From contig NC_088345.1 of the NCBI RefSeq assembly GCF_036884655.1, positions 26,391,501 to 26,455,500 on the forward strand: a stretch of DNA of 64,000 nucleotides, read 5' to 3'. The translations under genes were made by a program, and so were the position numbers. The DNA comes from Musa acuminata AAA Group (taxonomy: Eukaryota > Streptophyta > Magnoliopsida > Zingiberales > Musaceae). This document shows, in pieces, positions 21,853 to 33,098 of the stretch; position 1 is the stretch's first letter, and each line of letters opens with the position of its first letter. The notes under the pieces were generated by a model. The model ran no database searches, was not told the origin of the DNA, and was given only the letters and a program-made list of their open reading frames with translations.

Positions 21853-24719
21853 AGGGTGAAATAGAAGCTTGGAGAAGCTTTAGGTACATTCATGATCAAT
21901 CTCCAATTGTCAGATTTTTGTGATAGTGCATTGGTATTGGATACTAGTATTACTTATCACATCTATAATTTATTATAAATTCTAGTAAAGCCGAGGGGAG
22001 ATTGGCGAGAGGAATATTGCATAAAAGTTTGTTTATGCTAGACACTACTCCATATATCATGAATGTAAATGTGTCTAAGAGGAAACGAGATGAGATGAAC
22101 AGTTCATACCTGTGGCATTGTAGGCTAGGTCACATCCATGAAAGAAGGATTCAAAAGTTACTAAATGATGGATATCTAGATCCATTCGACTATGTGTCAT
22201 ATGCAACTTGCGAGCCTTGCCTTCGTGGAAAACTGAGCAACTCTCCATTTAGTGGAACTGGAGAGAGAGCCACTAAGGTGTTGGAACTCATACATAGTGA
22301 TGTATGTGGACCTATGTCAACTCATGTCATTGGTGGTTACTCCTACTTCATTACCTTTACTGATGATTTCTTAAGGTATGGATATGTGTACTTAATGAAG
22401 TATAAGTCCGAGCCTTTTGAGAAATTCAAAGAGTATAAGAATGAGGTGGAGGACCAGACTGGAAAGAGTATCAAAACTCTTCGATCAGATCGAGAAGGTG
22501 AGTACCTAAGTATAGAGTTTACTTAGTTCCTCAAGGACCATGGGATATTATCCCAATGGACACCTCCTTATACACCTCAGCTCAATGGTGTCTGTAGAAG
22601 GAGGAATCATACGCTATTAGATATGGTACGGTCCATGATGAGTTTCGCTGACCCACCCATTTTATTCTAGGGATATGCCCTAGAGACCACAGCTTACCTT
22701 CTGAACAGAGTTACAACTAAGTCGGTAATGTCTACACCATATGAGATATGGAAAGGGAAGAAACCTGATCTTAAGGTTGTTAAGATTTGGGGCTGCCCTA
22801 CCCATGTTAAAAGACACAACCCCGGTAAGTTAGAATTGAGGACAGAGCGATGCAAATTTGTGGGATACCCCAAGAAAACTTATGGGTATTATTTCTATCA
22901 TCTTGAGGACCAAAAGGTCTTTATAGCTAAGAGAGCAGTGTTCCTTGAGAAGGAACACATTCTTGCCGGAGATAGTGGGAGCATGATAGAATTGAGCGAG
23001 GTTGGAGAACCAAGCTCAAGCACCACTCTACAGCCCGAGTCTGTTTAGGTACCTAATACATAAGTTTCAACTTTACGCAAGTCTGATAGAGTATCCCATC
23101 CTCCTAAGAGATATGAGACACATATTAGAGGAGAGGATGTTGAGGATATTGATCCTTAGACCTACGAGGAGACTATTATGAGTATAGACTCCGGGAAGTG
23201 GCAAGAAGCTATGAATTCTGAGATGGATTCTATGTACTCTAATAAGGTTTGGAACCTAGTTGATACACCCGAAGGTATTGTACCCATCGGTTGCAAGTGG
23301 ATTTTTAAGAAAAAGATCGGAGTAGATGGAAAGGTAGAGACCTATAAAGCAAGGCTAGTGGCTAAGGGGTATCATCAAAGGTAAGGTGTTGACTATGACG
23401 AAACCTTCTCACCCATAGCAATGCTAAATTCTATCAGAATTCTATTGGCTATTGCAGCACACTATGATTATGAGATCTGGCAGATGGATGTGAAAACCGT
23501 ATTCCTCAATGGGAACCTCGAGGAGGAGGTGTATGTGATGTAACCTGAGGGATTCGTGTCCAAGAATTGCCCAGATAAGGTGTATAGGTTGCTTAGATCC
23601 ATTTATGGACTAAAGCAAGCTTCCCAAAGTTGGAACATAAGATTTGATGAGGCCATCAGATCTTATGACTTCGTTAAGAATGAAGATGAGCCTTGTGTGT
23701 ACAGAAAGGTAAGTGGGAGTGCTATCACCTTTTTGGTGTTATATGTGGATGACATCCTGATCATTGGGAATGACGTAGGAATGCTATCCATAGTAAAGGC
23801 TTGGTTATCTAGACACTTCTCCATGAAGGACTTAGGAGAAGCATCCTATATCTTAGGGATTAGAATATATAGAGATAGATCTAAGAGGATGCTTGGCTTC
23901 TCCCAATCCAGGTACATAGAAACCATTGTCAAAAGGTTTGGCATGAAAAATTCCAAGAGATGTCTCATACCGATGAGACATAGGATATCGCTTTCTACGA
24001 GTATGTCCCCAAAGACTCCAGAAGAAAGGGCGAACATGGATATGATACCTTATGCCTCAGCAATAGGGTCTATCATGTATGTCATGCTATGTACTAGGCC
24101 TGATATAGCGCATGCTCTGAGTGTCACGAGCAGGTATTAGGCGGATCCAGGCTTGGAGCACTGGAAAGCAGTAAAGTGTATCCTTAAGTACTTGAGAAGG
24201 ACTAAGGATCTTTTACTAGTGTATGGAGGTAATAGCCTTAAGGTTGAAGGCTAACAGACTCAAGTTTTCAGTCTGATGTCGATAATAGCAAGTCAAATTC
24301 AGGGTATGTGTACACCTTGAATGGAGGAGTAGTGTGCTGGAAGAGTTCCAAGCAAGATACTACTGCTAACTCGACCACAAAGGCAGAGTACATTGCTGCA
24401 TCAGATGTAGCAAAGGTGGGAATCTGGGTGAAAAAGTTCATCACAGATTTGGGAGTCATGCCGAGTAGCGAGGAGCCAACTTCCTCATATTGCGACAACT
24501 ATGGGGCGATTACTCAAATAAGGGAACCTCGGTCTCATCAGAAGTATTCTGAGGAGGTTCCAGCTTATCAAAGAGATCGTAACCCGAGGAGATGTAGTAG
24601 TGGAAAGAGTTCCATCCGAAGATAACATTACAGATCCACTAACAAAGCCGTTGTCTCAGATTGTCTTTAAGCGTCATAAGGGTCTGATGGGGATCAGACA
24701 CATAGGTGATTGGTTTTAG
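21853..24719 (+). pseudogene. Copia pol of element B (protease trace, integrase, RT, RNase H)
   Basis: Order GAG-pre-integrase (YLWHCRLGHIHERRI, near 22110), integrase core (IHSDVCGP, FTDDFLRYGYVYL, TLRSDREGEYLS), an IN C-terminal part (TPYEIWKGKKPDL), RT (WVFK-like CKWIFKKK, YKARLVAKGY, QMDVKTVFLNG, LYVDDILI at about 23750) and RNase H (SSKQDTTANSTTKAEYIAAS, about 24340), ending MGIRHIGDWF-stop at 24717. This gene order is Copia. Integrase before RT and the Tnt1/Tork-like words fit that lineage. Stops occur near 22524, 22667, 23382, 23541, 24138 and 24253, and the frame shifts before RNase H. The integrase catalytic Glu region reads GVCRRRN where GVSERRN is usual. Confidence 0.88.
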
Positions 24720-24721
24720 GT

Positions 24722-24733
24722 CAAGTGGGAGAT
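24722..24733 (+). other. Polypurine tract of element B
   Basis: AAGTGGGAGAT-like run directly before the 3' LTR; typical of Tork-like elements. Confidence 0.8.
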
Positions 24734-26230
24734 TGTTAGTCATAAGTGCCCAGCAAGCCAATCACGTTAGTGATGGAACATGTGACTTGATACAGAATCT
24801 TTTTGCTTATTATATTTTGGAGTATATCACTTTATAACTATTACATATATGCATATATATTTTGTGATGTCTTTGGATTTGTGCAATGGGAATTGGATCG
24901 TGATGAGATCACGATAATGAGAACGATTCACCTTTAAACACATATCCTAAATAATCCCGATCATAGGTTACTCGAGAGGGACATTGTGATAACTGGACAG
25001 ACTGGTGTGCTGTATACCCATCCATATGATGGATGCAGCTGGTCTCATACCTGCTCATGTAGGGACACTAGGGATATAGTACAGGTGCTCATTGGAGAAT
25101 GAGTTCACTGATTGATCCGCTTATGGAATGCTGAATGGTTGATGATGCCTTATTGTCAAACAGCGATTCCATAGTCCTAATGGTATATCTGATCCTTAGA
25201 CTTGAGACACCAAGGATGTCCTGTATGAGTGCTCCACTCTTTGATACCAGACTTATAGGTTTGGCTATCCCAGATCTAGTACAGCTGGTCATTGGGAGTG
25301 GTAGTCGACCTTACGAGGGCTATTGAGTGTCGATAGAGGATCATCCACTTTCGTTGTCATGAGAGGAATATCTCATGTGTTCTTGCTCAGAAAAATCCCT
25401 AGCTAGAGTCATTCAGGTTGAGAGAGAAAAAGGTTCTCCGGGAGAATCCGATTAGAGCGAGACTCGAGTAGAAACCGTATGGGTCTGATAGCACCATGCT
25501 CAATATACGATCTCTGGGATATTAGATGGATGAGGGACTATAGGTACACGGTAACTGAGGACAGACAAGTCCAATCGATTGGATTTCCCTGTATTGTCTA
25601 GGGATTATGGCGTAGTGGCCTAGTACGTCCGTAGTCGATGAGTCAAGTGAATTATTACAAAGATAATAATTCACTGAGTTAGAAGGAGTTCTGATAGGTA
25701 TGACTCATGGCCAGCTCGATATTGGGTCTACAGGGTCACACACATATGGTAGGCATTGCGATGAGTAGAGGTTCAGATATGAGATATCCGACGGAGCCCT
25801 TGTCTTATTAGATGTAGATCTAATACCCACTAGGGGAGTACTCATTAATGTTTGACAAGGGACCTCTATAAATAGGAGGGATTCAGAGCCTCATAGGGTA
25901 GAGCCTTTGCTTGCCTCTCCTATTCTCCTCTCCCTCTCCATCTCAAATCAGGCCTAAAGTTTTGAGGAGCGTCATCGTAGCCCTACTGTGTGGATCACCG
26001 CTAGAGAGGAGGACGCTTGACCTCCTTCACCCTCTCCTAAGGATCTGCAAGGAAATAGGGATATACGATCTCCCTAGGTAACACAATCTACTCTATACGT
26101 AGTTTTAAGTTTCACGGATTTTGCATACCAATCTTCACATGACGACGAACATCTCTTTGGGAATCGGGGATTTTGTTTTTTCTTGTTCTTCTACTACGCA
26201 TCTGATGTCGCCCCCCAAGATTTCCCAACA
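24734..26230 (+). mobile_element. 3' LTR of Tork-like element B
   Basis: Starts TGTTAGTCATAAG, ends TTTCCCAACA, 1497 bp, with TATAAATA at 25867-25874. The sequence after 26230 aligns as the direct continuation of 14320 (shown by the older long-LTR copy at 36990-37290), so this LTR is the right end of the whole 14321-26230 insertion. Confidence 0.88.
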
Positions 26231-26405
26231 TGGTGGTCATTTAGAAATAGATGTACCATATTATGTTATGGTCCCACTTCACCTTCTATGTGTTTGATAT
26301 GATATCTAGAGCTTTTGTTATATGTTTTTATATGTGCTTTGGATGAGAATGATATGAATGTAACATCAAATTCGACATTTGAACTTTTGTTCTGTATTTG
26401 TTCTT

Positions 26406-26710
26406 TGATATGCTCCTAAATGGTTCATATGTCATTGATATGTTTGAAATATTTCACATACCATTGATATGTTCTGAAATGTTTCATTTGTTATTGATAT
26501 GCTCCGAAACATTTCATATGCTATTGATATGCTCTGAAATGTTTCATCTACTATTGTTACGCTTCAAAATATTCCATATGTCGTTGATATCCTCCGGAAC
26601 ATTTCCTATACTATTGATATGCTCCGAAATGTTTCATTCATTATTGATATGCTCCGAAATGTTTCATCTGTTATTGGGATGCTCCGAAATGTTCCATATG
26701 CCGTTGATAT
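26406..26710 (+). repeat. 30-bp minisatellite
   Basis: About ten units of the form GATATGCTCCGAAATGTTTC plus a variable 10-base tail. The array resumes at 35549 after the insertion. Open frames through it (repeated CSEMFH) reflect the 30-base period. Confidence 0.9.
26706..26710. repeat. Target site duplication GATAT (left)
   Basis: Identical to 35544-35548; flanks the young gag-only element. Confidence 0.9.
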
Positions 26711-26839
26711 TGTTAGGATCGAGAGCACTAAGAGGGGGGGGGTGAATTAGTGCAGCGGAAATCTTACAGCAATTTAAAACCGAAAGCTGCGTTCGTCCGA
26801 TAAAAAACGATTTCGATATAAAAGCAGAATCACAGTGCA

Positions 26840-27120
26840 GTTTGCATCTAAGCGCAGTTTTGCGTCTAAGCGCAGTTTGCGTCTAAACACAGTTTGCGTC
26901 TAAGCGCAGTTTGCGTCTAAGCACAGTTTGCGTCTAAGCGCAGTTTGCATCTAAACTCAGTTTTACGTCCAAACGCAGTTTTACGTCTAAACGTAGTTTT
27001 ACGTATAAACGTAGTTTTACGTCTAAACGCAGTTTTGCATCTAAACGCTGTTTTACGTCTAAACGCTGTTTTACGTCTAAACGCAGTTTTGCGTCTAAAA
27101 GCAGTTTTGAACCTTGAAAA
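26840..27120. repeat. 17-18-bp minisatellite (GTCTAARCGCAGTTT)
   Basis: About 15 units of GCGTCTAAGCGCAGTTT and ACGTCTAAACGCAGTTTT type. The same array, with different unit numbers, occurs at 33230-33520 and 59110-59310. Confidence 0.93.
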
Positions 27121-27699
27121 GCGTTTTACGTAGAAAGCAATTTGCAATTATAAATGGAATCCGAATGTAAGCGTAAACTGCAGTGTGAAGATCGTACGAA
27201 AACACGATTTACGTTTGAATGCAGATTCTGAAAGATCAGAGCTTAGAAACTCGTTCATAAAGGCGTAGAGGGCAGTAGCAATGTAGGAGGTTTGCAGTAA
27301 TGATAAAGTGCTCAAGGTAAAAGCAAACCAGAGATTTAGAGTGGTTCGGTCAGTCTTGACCTACTCCACTTTTGGCTTCCTCCGACGACGAGGTCACCGA
27401 CATCAACTAGCTGCCTTCCTTCAATGGGCGAAGGCTAACTGCCCTTTTACAGTTTCTCTCCTTTTGACAGGCTCAGGAGACAACCTTTACAGATCCTTTC
27501 TCTCCTCTCTTTACAACTCAAGACTTGAAGAACAGAAGGAGGAGAACTTTAGGACTTTACACAAATTTGAGCTCTTCGAATCACTGAAAAGATCAAGAAT
27601 TCGGTGTGGATCTATATACTTTCAGTGTTGAATGGGTGGGGTATTTATAGGCCCCAACCCAATTCAAATTTGGAGCTCAAAACGATCAAATCCCGGAAT

Positions 27700-28310
27700 T
27701 CCGGGATCAGGCGGTTGCACCTCCTGACTGGAGAGGTGGCACCGCCTGGCAGAGCTTGAAGACTGAGCTCAGGCGATTGCACCTCTCTGCCAGAGCTCGA
27801 AGACTGAGCTCGGTGGTTGCACCGCCTGGCAGAGCTCGAAGACTAAGCTCGGTGGTTGCATCACCTAGCAGAGCTCGAAACTGAGCTCAAGCTGATGCAC
27901 CTCTCTGCCAGAGCTCGAAGACTGAGCTCGGTGGTTGCACCGCCTGGCAGAGCTCAAAGTCAGAGCTCGGTGGTTGCATCACCTGGCAGAGCTCGAAACT
28001 GAGCTCAGGCTGATGCACCTCTCTGCCAGAGCTCAAAGACTGAGCTCGATGGTTGCACCGCCTGGCAGAGCTCGAAACTTGAGCTCTGGCGGTGCTACCT
28101 CTTGACAGAGGAGGTTGCACCGCCCAGTCTCGCTTGGAGACTGAGCCCTGGGCGGTTGCACCTCTTGGCTGGGGCGGTTGCACCGCTCAGTCCCGCTAGA
28201 AGACATGGCCTGGGCGGTTGCACCGCCTGGCTGGGGCGGTTGCACCGCCCAGTCTCGCAGCCCTGGCGGTTGCACCTCCTGGCCTAGGCGGTTGCACCGC
28301 CTGGTGCAAT
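27700..28310. repeat. Array of GCGGTTGCACCGCC palindromic boxes
   Basis: Repeats built from a near-palindromic GGCGGTTGCACCGCC box joined by CAGAGCTCGAAGACTGAGCTC-like spacers. A higher-order repeat of about 130 bp can be followed at 27780-28060. The other LTR has the same at 34110-34690. Open frames rich in QPPELSF-like words arise from it. Confidence 0.85.
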
Positions 28311-29160
28311 CAGGGTCCGAATGGTTCGCTCCATTCAGCCCAATTTGAATCTTTTCAGGGGCCCAATTGCCCCAAGATTAAGCTAATGGGATCACCTCCC
28401 ATTTTCAAGCTTAATCATCGTGCTAACTACGATTAACTCTAAGACAACTTCTGCAGCTATGCTCCGATGCGTCAATCGCTTCTTCCGGCGAGTTTCCGGT
28501 GAACTTCCGTCGATCATCCGATAAACCCTCGGTGATCCTTCTGCGGACATCCGGCATACTCCTGGACTTTGCGTCGATCCACTTGGCGAGTTCCGACGAG
28601 CTTCGCTTGGCAAGCTTCTGGACTTCTCGGATCTGTTCTCGCTAAACCTCCGACGACCGTCCGAACTTCCATCGAACTCTCGAACTCCCAACGTGATCAT
28701 GATCTTGACTCTGGCGCAACACCTGCTGCTTGTCTTACTCTCATCGTAGTTAATCCTGCACACCAAAACAAAACTTCAATCGAGACAATTAATCCTAAGC
28801 AATTAACCAAGTTGTCCGATATGTCATTGGTCCCTCGACGCTTCGTCCGATTCTTCGGCGCATCGTCCTCTCCTGCAGCCTATTGCCCAATCGGCCAGTT
28901 GACCCCGCAACTCCGATATCCTTGGCACAATACCCGCTCTTCTTGGCCCGATGCCCGAGTCCACGGCCCGAAGCCTTCTGTCGATACGTTGACCGATCCA
29001 CCGGCCCGACGTCCAATCTTCTGACATGTTCCTTTGGCACAACATGATTTTCCTGCTTTAATTGTCTCATCCAGATCGAAGCATCCTACGTCACTCAAAA
29101 CGCAGATTAAATCATAAACATATATCAAGTAGTTTCATCGTCAAAATACGAGATTCAACA

Positions 29161-29175
29161 ATCTCCCCCTTTTTG
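29161..29175 (-). other. Polypurine tract of the young element
   Basis: Minus strand AAAAAGGGGGAGAT touching the 3' LTR. Confidence 0.88.
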
Positions 29176-32037
29176 ATGATGATAACTACTTGATGACGGA
29201 GTTAAACTTAACTCCCGGAGTTTAAACAAACTCCCCCTATCAATATGCCATATTGATAGAACCTTGAATTCAAACTGAATTCAAGTCATTGCAATATTAA
29301 TCATGAATACTTGCAACACGTCAACATGAATATATGCATAAACTTATGCATCACATGTCATGTCATCAACATACTTTCATCAACATACTTCTCCCCCTTT
29401 GTCATCAACAAAAAGGAGAAGTATCACAATCAAGTGTTTGTGATATTGGTTCAACTCATTGCATGAAAAACATAATATCAAGTTTTATCATCATGCAAGT
29501 TTGCTAATATCAACATGAAAAATTACGATGTAAGCTTTTGATATCATAACGCAAACATTTCAAGTGTTTATCAATTGTAGCATTTCATCACATGGTAAGA
29601 TATCAACGCGTAAAATTACGATACAAGCTCTTGATATCTTAATGCATGATGCAAACATGGCATAATGCAAGTTTGGCAATCATAGCATCAATTCATATAT
29701 TTCTCACCCTTTGTTATCAACAAAACGGAGAACGATATAAGCAAATTTTAAGCATAAGTGCTTGTAATTATTCATGTCATAACTAGGTTCATGTCATTTT
29801 CTAACAGTGAGTGATAGGATATCAATTATACAAACATCTCAAGGAAAACATGACATGGAGATAGCTTTGAAAACTTCTTCCTTTTTTTGTTATTATCTTT
29901 TTGCATGAAGGAGGAAGACTATTTGTGATACATGCTATTTGTGAGTTTACTTCGAGTGAAGTTAGAATCGATGAGAGATTAAATCATGCTTTATTTTTAC
30001 AAGGACCAAGATATGTATGTGAAATAAATCCTTGCAAGTAAAAACACTTTCATCCATATTCATCAAATCCATTTCTCAAAAAATATTTTTCACATGATGT
30101 GTGTATGAGAGATGTATTTGCTAGTTAATTACATATGTCAAAAATCAATGATATGAACTAAACTTGATATGACATATGCTTGTTAAGTTTGGAAGAGAGT
30201 GAACTTGATATGTTAGATTCAAGAGAATCCGAAAATGAAATTTGACTCTTTCTTCCATTCGGACAAGGTTTTGCTATAGATATTCAATTACAATCATGAA
30301 GGTAAAGCATGCTTGTTATCATGGAAGTTTTGTATTCAAGCACATAATTTTCAACAAGTAATTGTGTAAAATCATTATGCCAATCAAGTGATTCGATCAT
30401 TCAATCAAGAAGGTTCGAAAAATAATTTTAACACGTTCAATCATTAGGACGTGTTTTTGCCATAGTTTTTCAAATACAATCATAAAGATAAGACATGCTC
30501 ATCATCATGGTAGTATGATAGCAAGTTTACCATATACAAGCTAGCAAAAAAAATTTTTACATTTTAAGGCCCGCAAGCTAGCAATTTTGAGATGTTCAAG
30601 AAAGCAATTCTTGCTTCTTGAAATATAAGTTTTGCTAGATGTGCAAGTTAACTTTTTGCTTCTTGAGATAGGCAAGATAGCATTCCTTGGTGATGTTCAA
30701 GATAGCAATTTCTTCTCTTTTGAGAAGTGTAATTTTTACTTTCTTCTTGAATTGTACAAGCTAGCTATCTCCCCCTTTTGTCATTATCAAAAAGAAGGGA
30801 AAAACCCTTTACATCAATTTTTAAAACATGACAAAGGTTAGTATCAATTTTATTTGTGCATCATTATATTTTCAAATTAAAACATGCACATTTTCAAAAC
30901 ATATAAACTCATTATTATATGCATGATTCCAAATCATCATTCATATTATTTCAATCATTGTTTCATTCACCACTTATAGCTTATCATGCACAATATATAA
31001 AATCATCTAACCTGATACAATCATTTATTTTCAAAATATTTATCACTATTTTAATGTATGATAATGAAGTATTCATGATACCGAACATTAAATCAATATT
31101 TTTTAAGTATTTATCACTTCATTTTAATTATGATTCCAAACATTTATCATTTAAGGCATTCATGATACACATCATAATAAAAAGCATATGCGTCATTCCA
31201 AATCATAAATATTTCAAATCATCATGGTATTAATTTGTCCCATTGCATCCTACCATGCATGATCGAAACTTCTCATTTGCATACATCAAAATAAATCCAT
31301 GAATATTTCATGCATTCATATCATCACTTGAGGAATATTGAAAAGAAATAATTGGGTGATGAGATGAATATTTCATGAGTACAAAGAATTGCATAAAAAT
31401 CATATAAGGAATACAAGTCACAATCATTCAAGAGAAAAATCATCATTCATTTTTAATTCATTCAATTTGATAAATCAAGATCATGATTTTGATAAAACTC
31501 ATTTCAAATTTAAATCATCAAAATCATTTTTATGGCTCACAAAATTTATAACATAAATAGATTCATGATTTCATTGATAATATATTTTCCCTGTTTTTAA
31601 GTGTTTCATTTTAAGTGGTCAATTTCATGTTAGCATGCCTTTTCATTTATGAAAACATGCATCAATTTTTTAAAGCCACTGTTATTATCATGAAAATCGA
31701 TAATCCATAAATATCAAGAATCATCATAATTTCAAATATATACTCATTAATCATAACTTCAAATTGAACATGATTTCATATACTCAAAATCGAGAAATAA
31801 CAATGGAAATCAACATGATACACATTATTACTTTTCAACCACATATAACATGATTTCATAAGGTATTTTTAATCAAAATCATTTTGTTTATCATAAACAT
31901 GCAATTTTCGTGATTATTTTCAAAATTACTAGAATGATAAGCATGATTCATAATTGTTTGTATTTTCATTATAAAATTATTAAACATGTAATTTTCAAGA
32001 GAATTAAATAAAAAAGAAAAATACTTTATGAAAAGCA
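29161..32037 (-). mobile_element. Non-coding internal region of the young element
   Basis: AT-rich with many ATCATCA/CATGATT words and no pol frame. Extra polypurine-like boxes joined to TTGTCATCAAC or a variant lie at about 29391-29423, 29700-29730 and 30769-30797. The first lies in the inverted repeat ACTTCTCC..GGAGAAGT also seen in element 1. Words such as GCAAGCTAGCAA recur at 30530-30770. Confidence 0.75.
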
Positions 32038-33048
32038 TCATGTAATTTCAAAGTAAACCAAAGGCATTTTAATTACCTCAATGTCGTAGGCTGGTATGGC
32101 GTAGTTTGCCGCCTCGCTTTTGTTGACTTTCTCGTCTTCAGATGAGCTCGATTCATCCCAATTTTTGTTCTTCTTCTTGCGTTTAAAGCAAGTAGTTCCA
32201 TTCTTTTTGCTTTTTAATTTTCGTTTCATTTGTAGTTTAAGTTCACCATCACTTGAGCTTATGCTCGAGTGGTCTTCAAATGTTCTATGTCCCAAATCCT
32301 TCCTGTTCTTTGGAAGGTTGGTTTGTTCATCATTGTCCTCATCACTTGAGTCATCGCTCAAGTGGCATTCATTTGTCCAGAGTTCCAAATCCTTCCTGTT
32401 CTTTGGAAGGTCATTGAGTTCAATATGTTCATCATGTGCATTGTGCACCATTTCATATGTCATCAATGAACCAATTAGTTCTTCAAGTGGTAAGTTGTTT
32501 AGGTTTTTTTATTCTTGAATAGCAGTTACTTTTGAATCCCAAGTTTTAGAAAGTGAGCGCAAAACTTTGTTAACGAGTTCAAAATCCGAAAAGCTTTTAC
32601 CAAGTGATTTTAAACCATTGACGACATCCGTAAAACGGGTGTACATGTCAACAACGGTTTCGCTTGGTTTCATATGAAAAAGCTCGAAATCATGCAGTAA
32701 AATATTAACTTTCGAGTCTTTGACTCTACTAGTTCCCTCGTGCGTGATTTTAAGAGTGCGCCAAATATCGAAAGCCGTTTCGCACAAAGAAACCCGATTG
32801 AACTCATTTTTGTCTAAAGCGCAAAATAAGGCATTCATAGCCTTTGCGTTTAAAGAAAAATACTTTTTCTCCAAATCCGACCATTCGTTCATCGGTTTGG
32901 AGGGAAGTTGAAAACCGTTTTCAACGATATTCCATAAATCCAGATTTAGAGAAATCAAGAAAACTCTCATTCGAGTTTTCCAATAAGTGTAGTCCAATCC
33001 GATAAAGAACGGTGGACGAAAGACCGACAAGCCCTCTTGAAGAGCCAT
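32038..33048 (-). pseudogene. Copia gag of the young gag-only element (one stop)
   Basis: The single reading frame starts MALQEGLSVFRPPFFIGLDY and contains WKTRMRVFLISLNLDLWNIV, NAKAMNALFCALDKNEFNRV, DMYTRFTDVVNG, ELVNKVLRSLSKTWDSKV and ELIGSLMTYEM. It is closed once by TAA where IQEAKNL is expected (near 32510) but stays in frame to VYFEIT-stop at 32038. Length is 335 sense codons. The usual CCHC zinc knuckle is not seen; only one cysteine remains (TTCFKRKKK), followed by an acidic SSSSEDE stretch. If the stop is read through or absent in sister copies, a Gag lacking the knuckle would be made. Confidence 0.85.
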
Positions 33049-33084
33049 TTCTCTCGGGTGTAAATCCGAAATGAGAAATACCCC

Positions 33085-33096
33085 GCTCTGATACCA
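33085..33096 (-). other. Primer-binding site (tRNA-iMet), young element
   Basis: Minus strand TGGTATCAGAGC, two bases from the 5' LTR edge at 33099. Confidence 0.92.
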
Positions 33097-33098
33097 AT

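Larger units (their letters stand above)
26231..26710 (+). mobile_element. Long Gypsy-type solo LTR, copy 2, part 2
   Basis: Continues the LTR interrupted at 14320. GGTGG at 26232-26236 repeats 14316-14320 and is the likely target duplication, although it lies one base away from the LTR end. Confidence 0.75.
26711..29160 (-). mobile_element. 3' LTR of the young gag-only element
   Basis: 2450 bp, TGTTAGG..ATTCAACA. Contains the 17-18-bp minisatellite (26840-27120), an array of GC-rich palindromic boxes (27700-28310) and a TATA box on the minus strand near 27651. Differs from the other LTR mainly by a block of about 30 bp near 28220-28250 and by a few substitutions. Confidence 0.9.

Noticed and set aside
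26945..27147. Repeat proteins with VLRLNA units (also 33350-33538)
   Set aside because: Translation of the 18-bp minisatellite; the frame is open on both strands because the unit is a multiple of three.
27887..28287. Repetitive open frames with QPP and GGAT words (also at 34292-34731 and 59943-60336)
   Set aside because: By-products of the palindromic GC-box arrays in the LTRs.
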